From Leishmania martiniquensis (taxonomy: Eukaryota > Euglenozoa > Kinetoplastea > Trypanosomatida > Trypanosomatidae): a stretch of 64,000 bases of DNA. This document shows, piece by piece, positions 20,614 through 30,763 of the stretch. The first letter of the stretch is position 1. Each line of letters begins with the position of its first letter. The position numbers and the translations under genes were made by a program. The stretch lies in NCBI RefSeq assembly GCF_017916325.1, contig NC_090160.1, forward strand, positions 626,001 through 690,000. The letters run 5' to 3'. The notes below the pieces were generated by a model, which made no database searches, was not told where the DNA came from, and was given only the letters and a program-made list of their open reading frames with translations.

Positions 20614-22251
20614 TCAGCCTTCGCAAAAGAAGCCCCTCGCGACACACGGCTCAAAGCGATGTGTTGCAGCGCACAGGAAGTAGGCGCGGGGCTCGGCGTC
20701 CTGCTTCTGCAGACATAGCCGCACCCCTTCCCGGGCATCGACAGCGCCGACAGGGGCGACTGTTGCCGAGCTGGCGGAGGAAACGGTGTCGCCTGTCGTG
20801 CCGCCGGCGCTGTACGACCCTTGCGCGCCGATCGGGAGCGTGGAGGACGGCATGGAGGCGGAGGCAGACGCCGGTGTTGGCAGCAGGTGATGGCCCGTGC
20901 TTCCGTCGTCGTTTGTGTGCTCCATCATGCGCAGGACACTCGTCTCTGAAGCACCAATGAAAACGGTATCGGCCCTGTGCAGCTTCCGCTGAGGCGGCCG
21001 AGCTGCGTCGTTGTCGCTGTCGTCACGTGGCTCGTGCTCTTCAGCAGAGGTGACGAGGGAGCTCGAGGCCGCCGCGAGCGAAAAGGGGTCGACAACGATC
21101 TCTGGGCTCATGGTGGGCTCGGCCGGCGCGCTTGCTCGCCCTTCCACCTCCGTGAGTGTGCGTGGGTGCGGTGCAGCGGGCTGCATCAGTGTTGAATGCA
21201 GCCGCTCTTGTCCGTGCAGCACCACAGGCGACTTCATGTGTGCCAACGCTTCACATTGCTCCGTCACGGAGTCGTTCACGAAGTGCAGCGCACGCCCCCT
21301 GCGAGTGCTCGCGGTCTGCGGGACGGGGTACTTCAGCAGCTGTGGGGAGGAGGGCATGCTCTCCATGGCAGCCTGCACCTGTGCGGCGAAGTCTGCTTCC
21401 GATGACTCGGAGGCGACTGGAGGGGCGCCATGCTGGTCCCGCTCACGCATCACAACGGGGCCACCCTCATCCCTGTCACCCCCATCTTCGCTGCTCGCCC
21501 GTGGCACCACAACAGCGTAGTCATTACCGAACAAAAGAGCTTGCGCCTCTGCCTCTTGCGCTCGCTTGCGCGCCCCTCGGTGCTCGACAGCGGACTTCAC
21601 GAATTGCTGAAGCGCAGCGTGGTAGGAGACGTGCGCTACGTGAGTGCCGTGCCGGGATGCACCTGCAAGGTACTCCCGCGCTTGCTGCGCACACTGCTGA
21701 GCAGCAAACATGATGTAACCCAGGACGACCTCACCGAGGGAGTCGATAAGGCGTGCGCAGCGCTGCGCTTCCGGCTTCGCCTGCAAGACTGCTACGTCCT
21801 CCTTGATTGTTTCTCCTGACGTAGCCAGCAGATTGGCGGCGGGGACGGCTTCGATCTCGGCGACCTGTGCCGACGGCGGCCGCGCCTCTTCATCCTCGCT
21901 GAACACCCTTTGCGTGTCGTGCCTCTCGCACTCTTGCTCCCCCTTCGAGGCTCTGGCGGCCTCAATGAGGGTGTCGGCGAACCGTTGCAGCATCTGCACC
22001 ACCTCGTGCGACTGCGTGAGCAGCTCGGGTGCATTGAGGAGGCAGCTGCGCACACAGTACACCTCTATTGCCTTTGACAACCCGTCCGGGAGGGCGTGGC
22101 CGGTGACGACGCGGCGCAGCGCTGCTTCATGATGGGCGACGAACGCATCTGCAACGCGTCGGCAGCCTATGTCCTCCAGCACCAAGTCTCCGTGAATGAG
22201 GTCAATGAGCGGCTCTATGAGAGACCTGAGAGATGCGGGCGCGACCTCCAT
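20614..22251 (-). CDS. Hypothetical protein, 545 aa
   Basis: I chose the ATG at 22249-22251 (MEVAPASLRS). The frame extends 62 codons upstream, but that stretch is His/Arg/Pro-rich and reads like 5'UTR. Residues 1-110 look helical and ordered (SLIEPLIDLIHGDLVLEDIG; a leucine-rich ELLTQSHEVVQMLQRFADTLIEAA). A second helical stretch around 165-240 includes VVLGYIMFAAQQCAQQAREYL. The C-terminal half is low-complexity Ser/Ala/Pro-rich with acidic patches and ends in a Cys-containing tail (YFLCAATHRFEPCVARGFFCEG). No catalytic motif, signal peptide or clear membrane span. I do not recognise the family. It lies just left of the point where copy R begins and upstream of the NSUN6-like gene in transcription order. 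Confidence 0.8.
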   Translation of the reverse strand: MEVAPASLRSLIEPLIDLIHGDLVLEDIGCRRVADAFVAHHEAALRRVVTGHALPDGLSKAIEVYCVRSCLLNAPELLTQSHEVVQMLQRFADTLIEAARASKGEQECERHDTQRVFSEDEEARPPSAQVAEIEAVPAANLLATSGETIKEDVAVLQAKPEAQRCARLIDSLGEVVLGYIMFAAQQCAQQAREYLAGASRHGTHVAHVSYHAALQQFVKSAVEHRGARKRAQEAEAQALLFGNDYAVVVPRASSEDGGDRDEGGPVVMRERDQHGAPPVASESSEADFAAQVQAAMESMPSSPQLLKYPVPQTASTRRGRALHFVNDSVTEQCEALAHMKSPVVLHGQERLHSTLMQPAAPHPRTLTEVEGRASAPAEPTMSPEIVVDPFSLAAASSSLVTSAEEHEPRDDSDNDAARPPQRKLHRADTVFIGASETSVLRMMEHTNDDGSTGHHLLPTPASASASMPSSTLPIGAQGSYSAGGTTGDTVSSASSATVAPVGAVDAREGVRLCLQKQDAEPRAYFLCAATHRFEPCVARGFFCEG

Positions 22252-23102
22252 CGAGGCGCTGGTGTGCAAGGAAAGGAGGAGGAAGGCTTTGTTTGGTCGA
22301 GAAGGGGCTCGGGGGTGGGGTGGGGGCAGGGTGGCCGGGTAGTGCGTATGGGTGTGGCCCCGAGGGTGTCGGCGGTGGTGATGCCGTACGCGTCTATATG
22401 TATGCTTGCGTGTACTTATTTCGGATGTGGCGTGCATCCATGCCGCCTCTCAGCGTGACCGCCACCGTGCGCTGGGCATCGCCCACCATAGCCCAGGCAT
22501 CAGCGGAAGAGGGTAGTGATAGTGGAGAGGGGCAGAAGAGGTGGCTGAGGGCCATGAGGGGGAGGGGGACATCGTAGCTGACCTGGTGCCACATGCACTG
22601 GAGAGCTTAAAGCCACATGGAGGGAGACAGACACGTGAGCACGATAGACTTGTTGGCCACTATCCCTGAAAAGAAGCGGCACGCCTTTCTTATGCACATC
22701 CTCTACACCCGTATTGGGATGCACGACAAGTCGCCACCGAAGCGCATAAGCGCGGCGACCCGAGAAGAGAGCGAGGTGGAGGGGCGCGCAGCGAGAAGGG
22801 CGGGGCGTGACAGCAACGGACACGCCCGCCAAGATCGAGTTGAGTGGGGAGGAGGGAGGCAGAATCACCAGAGTAGCGGAACCAGGTGCAGACCACGGAG
22901 GGCTCCGAGGAAGAGGAGAGGGGGGGGCGCACCAAGGTGAGAAGCCCCCACCTGCACACCAGCGCGACAGATCCCTCCCTCTCTTGGCGCTCTGCACACC
23001 AACCATGCCTGCTAGAGCTGGCCTCACAGCCTTGAGAGTGACCACACCACGTGCGCAGTGAATCAGGAGCTGCGCCGCTCCTCCTTCCGCAACGATGCTC
23101 TC
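22252..23102. other. Spacer containing the left limit of copy R
   Basis: The sequence matches window base 1 onward from 22404. To the left (22252-22403) it is the probable 5'UTR of the 545-aa gene. Because copy L starts at the window edge, 22404 is only a lower limit for the repeat boundary. No gene is seen. Confidence 0.6.
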
Positions 23103-23849
23103 TCAGTCAGAGACAGGGGCTGGAGACGTGGTCGACGAAAAGTGCGATGCAGCGCGAATGACTGCACTGCTGACCGTCTGATGTCGGGTGTTGGTGGCGT
23201 GGCTGCTGCTCAGCAACACACCTCTGCTCCACGCGTGCGCGGTGGCGGAGTCGTGTTCACCGTACGCGTACACCTTGAGAATGGCAAAGGCGATGACAAT
23301 GCCCCCCTCCTCCGGCCCCAGCGCGGCATCATTAGGGGCCTTTGGAAACGAGTCAAGTGCCCTGGGCATGCTCCGGGGCTGCATGCGCGACACCACATGC
23401 CAAGCGTCTCTTGCAGGAGATACGCCTCTCAGAACGCGCGTTACATCCTCACCAGCGTAGAACATCAGAGTGTCCAGCGGGCGCAGTGAACCTCGGGGGT
23501 GGGGCGGGTGGGTGATGGAAAGCTGAGGGGCGATAGCGTAGCGGACGACGCTGCTGGCGTGCCCTGCTCTGCATTGCAGATCGATACGCGTGCTGAAAGC
23601 GGCCTGTTTAGTCTGCTCCAAGGAAGGGGGGCCACCTAAACAATAGGCAAAGATGCGCTGATGCGAGCCGGCGTGACTGGACACTTGGTTTAGATTACGG
23701 GTGAAGCGCGGCACCAGCGCATCCGGCCTTGTGGATGGGGCAGTGGCCGCATATAACAGGCATCGGCTTGAATGGAGAGAGCTGTACCCACTAGCCCGCC
23801 GCCGGCGATGACAGGAAGTCCGTAGTAAGGGCGAGGACTTTGCACTCAT
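23103..23849 (-). CDS. Hypothetical 248-aa protein (copy R)
   Basis: Identical to the frame at 700-1446. Same caveat: coding status uncertain, family not recognised. Intact preservation in both copies says little, because the copies are almost identical throughout, spacers included. Confidence 0.45.
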   Translation of the reverse strand: MSAKSSPLLRTSCHRRRRASGYSSLHSSRCLLYAATAPSTRPDALVPRFTRNLNQVSSHAGSHQRIFAYCLGGPPSLEQTKQAAFSTRIDLQCRAGHASSVVRYAIAPQLSITHPPHPRGSLRPLDTLMFYAGEDVTRVLRGVSPARDAWHVVSRMQPRSMPRALDSFPKAPNDAALGPEEGGIVIAFAILKVYAYGEHDSATAHAWSRGVLLSSSHATNTRHQTVSSAVIRAASHFSSTTSPAPVSD

Positions 23850-24500
23850 GCATTGTTGCGGCCCACCACAGGTATATCTACACCTTGGCGATCATGTCTG
23901 TGCGGTGCCGTCGGTGCAAGGAGTGATGTGAGAGGTATCGATGAAGCTGGCAGCCAACAACCCCCTGTTGGACGATGTCGCAACACCATGAAGGGAGAGG
24001 GAGGAGAGTGGGGTTCGAGGACGCTAAGGCAGCAGCCCGCGCTGAGGGAGAGAGGGAAGGGAAGTGCATACAAGCATGCACCGCTCATTCCATGGTCGGG
24101 GTAGGGGCGGAGGAGGTGGAGGAGAGGCCCCTGAGACCGACTGCGCGCCGGTGCGCGATTCTTTTTCAATGGGTTGCGTTGAGGCGGGGATGGGTGCTAA
24201 TAAGGGCTTGAGTGGTGAAGAGCACATAGAGGAGGGCCGGTGAGACATGCATCGAGTTGAAGAGGCAGCCCACCAAAAACACTGGAGTATAGAAAGGCAG
24301 AGAGAGAGCGATGAGGGCACGCACCCATACACATACATATACACACACACACACACGCACACGTCTGCATGGTGCGAGAGCGAGAGGGGGGAGGGGTGAT
24401 GCCCGTATGGGCCAATGCCAGCGCATCGGGTCGCAGCATTGTCATGTTTCTTCCCCACCCCCTACCACTACCTCGCGCTCCTCATCCCTCCGTGCCGCTC
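23850..24500. other. Spacer downstream of the IKS-type kinase (copy R)
   Basis: Counterpart of 1447-2098, one base shorter at the G run 24054-24056. Includes the CA microsatellite at about 24321-24363. No gene is seen. Confidence 0.6.
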
Positions 24501-27308
24501 CTACTTCTCCACGATTACCACCGGATCAGTTTGCACACTGACGTCGGCCCTGCACCGTGGTGACGAGCCTGTAAGCTGTTTGGCGCTCAAGAAAGGGGCT
24601 CGTGACTGCGGTGGCCTGACCGCCACATGGGCACGTTGCTGCTGCTGTATGGCATGCGGGGCGATCACGGTGGATGGGGGGCGCGGTGGGGGTTGCTTCC
24701 CTGCCGGGAGGCTACCGCTGCTGCTGCTTCCGCCGCTCCCATGTTGCGCCGTCGCCGCCGACAACTCTGCCAACACCGACGTGGAGAGAAGCTCGACACG
24801 GCTGCTATGAAGTGCGCTGCTCGTGTTTCCCGCATTCGTGCGGCCGGCTCGCATGCCAAGGCCTAGCGAGGGGGCCGAGACAGCGATGATCGAGTTGCCG
24901 ACACGATCGCTAAGAGGTAAGCTGTTGAAATGGAAACCCGGAGGCTCTGAGTCGTTGAGCGACACATTCCCCAGGGAAGCCGAAACCGGCGCTGATTGGC
25001 GAGACGGGCGCTTCGACGGGAGAATCGCAGGCGACGCAGCGGCTGAGCGCTGCTGCTGCTGCTGCAGCTGCTGGATAGAGAGGTCCCACTGACTGTGGTC
25101 ATCCTGGTTGAAGATGCGCATGATGGACTGCACCATCGAGGAGCCGAGGATGTCGCTGCAGCGCGGCCGCTTTGCGGGATCCAGCTGCAGCATGGCCTCT
25201 AGAAGCCGGAGCATTTCAGGTGGCCTGACGTTGGGCGAGCGGCGCGCCAGGTCGAAATCGACGCTACCGTCCTCGCGCCGCTCCGGCAGCGATCCATCGA
25301 AGGCGAGGTAGTGCAGCACCATCCCAAGCGACCACACATCAGAGGCCATCGTGTGATGGTTCACGTACCGATCGTTGATACCGCGTGGAGAGGCTGCCGT
25401 CTCGAGGAGCTCCGGCGCCATGTACTCGAGCGTGCCCGTACCACCAGATCGGTCATACGAGATGTCCTCCAGCAGCGCCGCCGTACCAAAGTCGCTGACC
25501 AGCACGCGCGGCGGACGATCCTTCATCGCGACCAGCAACAGATTCTGCGGCTTCAAGTCGCGGTGCAGGATGTGCTTCTCGTGAAGGTGCGCCGTGCCCG
25601 CCACCGAGCTGAGGAAGAAATACCACACGGCGAGGGTAGAGAGGGTGCTGCCGTAGCGCTCCAGGTACGTGTCGAGCGAGCCAGCGGACGCGTACTCCAT
25701 CAAGATGAAGAGGCAGCGCACGGGCGGGCCAAAGTCGGCGAGCTGCGCCTCCTCCACCCAACTGTGCTTGTACTCCACCACATTGGGGTGCCGACGCACC
25801 TCTTCGAGGATGCGCACCTCGCGCAACACCGACTGCAGATACGTGGCCTTGTCGCCCACTGGGATCTTCTTGATGGCAAACTCGCCGAGGTTGACGCCGC
25901 ACATCATGTGGCGACAGAGGTAGACGCCTCCGTAGGTGCCGCGGCCCAGCTGGCGGAGCTCCTTGAAGTAGTGACGGTAGTAACCATTGTTCGGCAACGG
26001 CACCGCAGCAGTTGGGGAGTAGAAGGGGGAGCCGCCCTCGAGCGACGGCGACTCTTCCTCGCGCTCCGCCTCTGTTGCCGCCTTTTCGCTGCCATCATCC
26101 TGCTGTAGTAGTTGCACCTGCGAGACCGTCCCTCTGCAGGTCGTGGGACTCACGTAGGAGTAGTGCGGCGCGGCAGCGACCTTGCACACCACTGTCCCGT
26201 TCCAGTCTCCACCACCGCCCGCAGCGTCACTGGCAGTCCCGGAAACCACTACAAGCGGCTGCCTCGCTTCCTCATTCCCACCCGTCGGGCTATCGAGCGG
26301 CGGCGATGGGTGGTAGTCCTCGATGGCAAGCGGCGCTGATGCGCCACGGGCTGCCGCTGCCATGATGAGCGCTGGCGGGGGCAGCGCACGGAAGTAGTGC
26401 GAGGTGAACGCGGCAGCGGGTGGATGAAAGGATGCGATGCAGTTGCCGCTGCAGTTGATGCCATCACTGCTGTCCTCATCGAACCCAGCGGCTGTGCTGC
26501 TCTTGCTGCACAACAGCTGCCCAGATGCAGTGCCGCCGTCCCCTGCGCCGTCTGCATACAAGCGCGGGGACGCCGATGGTTGCTGCTGCCGCTCCTCCTC
26601 CTCCTCCTGGGACGGCGGCGGGAGCAGTTTGCGACAACGTGGCGACGGTCCAAGCGGCGATGTCGACGTCGTCGCATCCACGCGGAAGAACGTCGCTGAC
26701 TCAAGGACATCATAAGGCCGCAGGCAGTGTGGACACACTCGCTCCGTGCTCAGCGACAACGGGGCCAGCTTGCCATACGGAGAGGTCCCAGAGTAGTAGC
26801 CGACACCGTCACCGCTACCACCTGTGCCGTTTCCATCTTGACCGGCACCACCCGCTCTTGCGTCGCCACATTGCGGTGCATCAACTCCAGCACCGTCACT
26901 GCCCATGGCCCGGCCGCTTGTGCTGACGAAGGGCACCACGGTCAGCGCCATGGAATGCACTGTCGGGGTGGACGCCCCGGGGCAGGATCGGCCCCCTTCT
27001 GTGGGAAGAGGATGCCTTCTCGCATCGCCGTCACCGTAATCCCCCGCAGCACCGGCAGCGCCCGCTCGCCCCGAGAGAATGGGCACCAGGCTCGTCGTCG
27101 CTGCCAATGGGAAGAGCACAGGACCTCTGCAAGGTTCAGGGGTGTCAGTCGCCGCAGACGCTAAATTAGGTGAGAGCCGCGGAAGGGCAGGGCAGTCGCA
27201 GCCGGCCCCTGCGCTTCCCTTGAAGACCCCATGATGAGGTAGCGGGCTGGGGAGCTGCTGCTGCCGCAGCAGCAGCTCGTATGCGTGCCGTTTCGGCGAA
27301 GGATCCAT
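24501..27308 (-). CDS. IKS-type serine/threonine protein kinase, 935 aa (intact copy)
   Basis: Start chosen at the ATG 27306-27308 (MDPSPKRHAYELL), the first ATG after a good spliced-leader acceptor (pyrimidine tract then GCAG, AG at 27480-27481). The frame continues upstream only through 5'UTR-like sequence. Order of elements: low-complexity N-terminus; a zinc-type CPHCLRPY motif as in yeast IKS1-related kinases; then a kinase domain at about residues 440-735 with glycine loop LGRGTYGGVYL, ATP lysine in AIKKIPVGD, ILMEYASAGSLDTYL hinge, HRDLKPQN near 580, DFG near 604, and GTGTLEYMAPELLE near 626. All catalytic residues are present. The C-terminal tail is Gln/Ser-rich and probably disordered. 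The IKS assignment rests on the KKIPVGD..L..SLREV and EYKHSW segments; it could be placed in another 'Other' group kinase family. Copy L differs by one missing C. Confidence 0.88.
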   Translation of the reverse strand: MDPSPKRHAYELLLRQQQLPSPLPHHGVFKGSAGAGCDCPALPRLSPNLASAATDTPEPCRGPVLFPLAATTSLVPILSGRAGAAGAAGDYGDGDARRHPLPTEGGRSCPGASTPTVHSMALTVVPFVSTSGRAMGSDGAGVDAPQCGDARAGGAGQDGNGTGGSGDGVGYYSGTSPYGKLAPLSLSTERVCPHCLRPYDVLESATFFRVDATTSTSPLGPSPRCRKLLPPPSQEEEEERQQQPSASPRLYADGAGDGGTASGQLLCSKSSTAAGFDEDSSDGINCSGNCIASFHPPAAAFTSHYFRALPPPALIMAAAARGASAPLAIEDYHPSPPLDSPTGGNEEARQPLVVVSGTASDAAGGGGDWNGTVVCKVAAAPHYSYVSPTTCRGTVSQVQLLQQDDGSEKAATEAEREEESPSLEGGSPFYSPTAAVPLPNNGYYRHYFKELRQLGRGTYGGVYLCRHMMCGVNLGEFAIKKIPVGDKATYLQSVLREVRILEEVRRHPNVVEYKHSWVEEAQLADFGPPVRCLFILMEYASAGSLDTYLERYGSTLSTLAVWYFFLSSVAGTAHLHEKHILHRDLKPQNLLLVAMKDRPPRVLVSDFGTAALLEDISYDRSGGTGTLEYMAPELLETAASPRGINDRYVNHHTMASDVWSLGMVLHYLAFDGSLPERREDGSVDFDLARRSPNVRPPEMLRLLEAMLQLDPAKRPRCSDILGSSMVQSIMRIFNQDDHSQWDLSIQQLQQQQQRSAAASPAILPSKRPSRQSAPVSASLGNVSLNDSEPPGFHFNSLPLSDRVGNSIIAVSAPSLGLGMRAGRTNAGNTSSALHSSRVELLSTSVLAELSAATAQHGSGGSSSSGSLPAGKQPPPRPPSTVIAPHAIQQQQRAHVAVRPPQSRAPFLSAKQLTGSSPRCRADVSVQTDPVVIVEK

Positions 27309-28281
27309 TCGACGTCGACAGCTCTGCTGTCCACCGCTGCCTCTGCCCACACGGTGTGCGAAGGGGACGCGCTGTCCGGATCGACGGGTGGGGCAAGCCG
27401 ATGTGTGTTCTCTGCGCTGCGAGTATACCCCTCCACCTCCCCCGCTGCCGCTGACGCCGTCTCGTGTATAAATGCACAGCTGCACGCAGAGCAGAAAGAA
27501 GAAGCAATAACAAAAAGTTCCCACAAGGAGCGACACTGCACTAGATGCCACGCCGCTCTCGGATACTGTGGGGACGGAGGGGCAGGCCAACACGCGCGTA
27601 GAGAGTGGGAGGAGAGGAGGAAGGAGTTGTGCATGTATGTGTGCGCAGATGTGTCCCATAGCCGGAGAGTGAGGGAGGCCCCGCATACGCATGCGGCCCA
27701 GCGAACCGATGCATACCTGTGTGTGCCCCCCCAACCCCCTTCTGTTGTCCCAGCGCCGCACAAGTGCCGACGTGGACGGACGCGGGTGCTGCGCCACCTT
27801 CGGTTGCTGCGTGGGCATCGTGAAGCGTGTTTTTCCTTCGCCAGCGCGAAGCACGAGAGAGGACAGGAGAAGGAGCTGCTGCTCCCGAGCACGGCGCATG
27901 CATCTGCGCAGGTGTGGGATGCAGTACGTCGTACGAGCCTGCTGACCACGTGCGTGGGGCCCGCGAAGACAGCTGCGCGCGCTTGAAGTTACACTGAATG
28001 CCTTATGAAAAGGCAGGGCTACACCGGATGAAGCAGCAAGGTGTGCGTGTATGTGTATGTGTGTGTGTGTGTGGCTTCGTTAGCGCCTCGGGTCCGAAAA
28101 GGCCACGCGGGCGGAGGGATGGCGATGCGGCTGCCGCCTGTCGCACACACATTCCGTGGATTCAGCTACGCGAGGACCAAGTGAGGGGGACCTCGCCGCC
28201 GGCAAGTTCAGCATTTCTCCCTCTCACACAAGCAAAGAAAAAAATCACTGAGCTCCGTCGATGCCGCCTTCTCTCAGCCGC
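27309..28281. other. Spacer and 5'UTR upstream of the IKS-type kinase (copy R)
   Basis: Counterpart of 4906-5879, one A shorter in the run at 27512-27516. Contains the probable splice acceptor AG at 27480-27481. No gene is seen. Confidence 0.6.
27480..27481 (-). promoter_or_regulatory. Probable spliced-leader acceptor of the IKS-type kinase (copy R)
   Basis: A pyrimidine tract on the minus strand (complement of about 27487-27508) ends in GTGCAG; the first ATG downstream is the chosen kinase start. The same site is at 5077-5078 in copy L. Confidence 0.55.
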
Positions 28282-30030
28282 TCACAGAAGCGACGGCTCT
28301 TCGTCGATGGTGCGCCGCCACGCCGCCACTTCATGCATCGCTTTGGCCAGTGCCGTCATGCGCATAAAGAAGTCGATTGTGCGGGACTCCATGGAATAGG
28401 GGCACCCATCCATGGCAAGCGCATCGATCGCCACAGCGTCATCGCTGCCCTCCGCCTCCTTGCCTTCGCCGCTCCGCTCGTCGGCCACGCTTGGCGCTCC
28501 TCCACGAATAAAGCCACCCGCCCTCGCAGGCATCGGTACATCCACCTCGTACACGTCCCGCACCCGAATTCCGTCATGTGCTTCATCTGCGTAGCTCAAT
28601 GGCAGCTCCGTATCAGCCCGCAGGAGGCGATGATAGAGGACGTGCGCCACCTCCCACTTCCCCGTATTCACGACGTACACCATCCGCGTCGTGACATGGA
28701 AGGCTGGCTCTCGGCCTTCCAGCGGGCAAGCAGCCACCGCCCCGCTAAAATGCTCGAGCACCATCGCAACCTTCTCATCCACAAGCTCGGCGGTTGCCCA
28801 CCCCATCGCAAATCCAATAACTACCGGGGAGAAGCGCAAGACCGCTGACGTGGCGGCTGGCCCGTCCCCCTCTGCGTCTTCCCGCAGGAGCAGCTGAGGA
28901 GGATTACCAGCCACACTGGCATACGGCAGCACCACCGCGGCATACGTGCACACTGCACCGGACTCGAACTCGTCGATTAAGGACTCCTCCGCCTCGGAGA
29001 AGATAAGGGGCTTAAACATGTAGAGAAGGTGCCGCGTGCTGCATGCGGCGCTGGTGACAAGGCTCCGATCTACATGCGGAGCGCTGGATCGTTGCCAACC
29101 GAAACGCTCTGCGTTGAACATGAACAGGACATGGAAACTCAGCAGGAGCCGACTCAGCACCACGTTGATGCCTTCCGTCGACTCCCAGGTGCTGCGCAGA
29201 GTTGAGGTGGCACCGTTCAGCTCTGCGTCACCCACGAGATGAAAGCGCACCAGCGGGGCGAAGGAGTCGCACTCGGCGCAGTAGAAGACAATCAAGGGGC
29301 AGGCCACCGTTCCCAGCGAAGCCATGAAGCACACATGACGGCTAGCCTCTTCAGCCGCCACCTCGCAAGCTGCAAGGTGGGCATCGGACAACAGCTCACC
29401 TGCTGCGCCTTGGTCGCTGCTGCCGCTGCTGCTGCCTTCCATGAGGCGCAGGCACGCTGCGTGACGTCCTCGATGCTCCTCAAGATGCGCCCGCAGACTT
29501 GCAGCGTCGCGGTAGTCGACAACGACTGGCGGTGGCACCCCTCGCCCTGGCGGCGGCGCGCTCTCGATGCTCTGCTGGAAGCAGCGCAGACAGTGCACAT
29601 GGGGACCGTGACCGGACCCCGGAAGCGCTTCCCGCTTGTGTGCTTCCCGGGCATCGCAGCAGCGCACATCTGGGATGGTGTGGGCGTCAGGCTTAGGCCA
29701 GTAATAAGCCGCGGCGCCTTCCCGGGAGAGGTGGGCGCAGAGGGGAGGAAGCTGTGAGGACTTGGCGTTGACAGCGGTGCCCGCAGCCTCGGTGGCCCAC
29801 AGCCTGTGCTTGTAAGATGGAAACATGCGTTCTGCCTCGGCATGCGCGATGCCTAGCCGCGCTGCCATCATTTCGAGGAGCGCGATGTACTGCATCTCCG
29901 TGATGGGTGCGTCGTCGCCATCGCTTCCGCCGTCCGTCGGGCTCGATGCGGAGGCCGCATGAGGAGGAGGGACATCAAAGAGATGCAATACATCAGCCTT
30001 CTCGAAGGGGCTTGTGCCCGATTTCGACAT
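28282..30030 (-). CDS. Conserved-looking hypothetical protein, 582 aa (copy R)
   Basis: Identical to the gene at 5880-7628: same start, length and sequence. Family not recognised; the possible metal-binding HVHCLRCF motif and hydrophobic segments are as described there. Confidence 0.85.
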   Translation of the reverse strand: MSKSGTSPFEKADVLHLFDVPPPHAASASSPTDGGSDGDDAPITEMQYIALLEMMAARLGIAHAEAERMFPSYKHRLWATEAAGTAVNAKSSQLPPLCAHLSREGAAAYYWPKPDAHTIPDVRCCDAREAHKREALPGSGHGPHVHCLRCFQQSIESAPPPGRGVPPPVVVDYRDAASLRAHLEEHRGRHAACLRLMEGSSSGSSDQGAAGELLSDAHLAACEVAAEEASRHVCFMASLGTVACPLIVFYCAECDSFAPLVRFHLVGDAELNGATSTLRSTWESTEGINVVLSRLLLSFHVLFMFNAERFGWQRSSAPHVDRSLVTSAACSTRHLLYMFKPLIFSEAEESLIDEFESGAVCTYAAVVLPYASVAGNPPQLLLREDAEGDGPAATSAVLRFSPVVIGFAMGWATAELVDEKVAMVLEHFSGAVAACPLEGREPAFHVTTRMVYVVNTGKWEVAHVLYHRLLRADTELPLSYADEAHDGIRVRDVYEVDVPMPARAGGFIRGGAPSVADERSGEGKEAEGSDDAVAIDALAMDGCPYSMESRTIDFFMRMTALAKAMHEVAAWRRTIDEEPSLL

Positions 30031-30763
30031 GTGGGGATGGTGAGGAGAAAGGTGACAAGGTTCGGTGCATCTGTGGCGTATGCCCGATTCGTGGTCGGCC
30101 CTGAAGATGGGCCCTTCGCGTGGCTATGTTCCGATTTCGACGGCTGCGGCCACTAGGCAACTTGCCTGCCTCCTCTCAACCCGGTGCGCGCGTGGAGCGA
30201 TACTGCCTGCACGCAGGTAGGGGCACTCGATTCGTACTGACGAGGCAGGTAACCTTACGCCCAGCTTGACATGAAATTCGCGCTGAAGGGGGGTGGGTGG
30301 GTGGTCAGGAGAGTTGGATTGGACGAGTGGGTCCATCGCCATCATCGCTGTTCACACACACACACACACTTACCGCTTTCTGCGCGTGCGTGTGGTTAGG
30401 GGGAGGACCTATGAGGGACATGACGCCGAACAGAAGTTTCTGCGCGATCTCCATCACAGCGGAATTGGGTGGAGGGTGGATCGCCACGGAGAGACCTCCT
30501 CGAGGGGTATGTGGGGGTGGCGGCTGCAGCGGTGCAACGGCAGCGACAATCGTCGTCGCCATCACCACCCCGATGCTCTCGACTGCGTTTCAGTTCCCTT
30601 CTGCACATCAAAACTCCGCAATCTGATACCATCACCGGACAAAAAAACAGCCGCGCTCACGTGTACATCCGCCCCTCCCTCTACACAGCTCAATCCTTCC
30701 CAATACGCTCGTGACACAGAAGAGAGGGCACACCAACACACCGCCTCTGCCCATCCGTCTACC
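30031..30763. other. Spacer between the ABC-class ATPase and the 582-aa gene (copy R)
   Basis: Same as 7629-8361; no gene is seen. Confidence 0.55.
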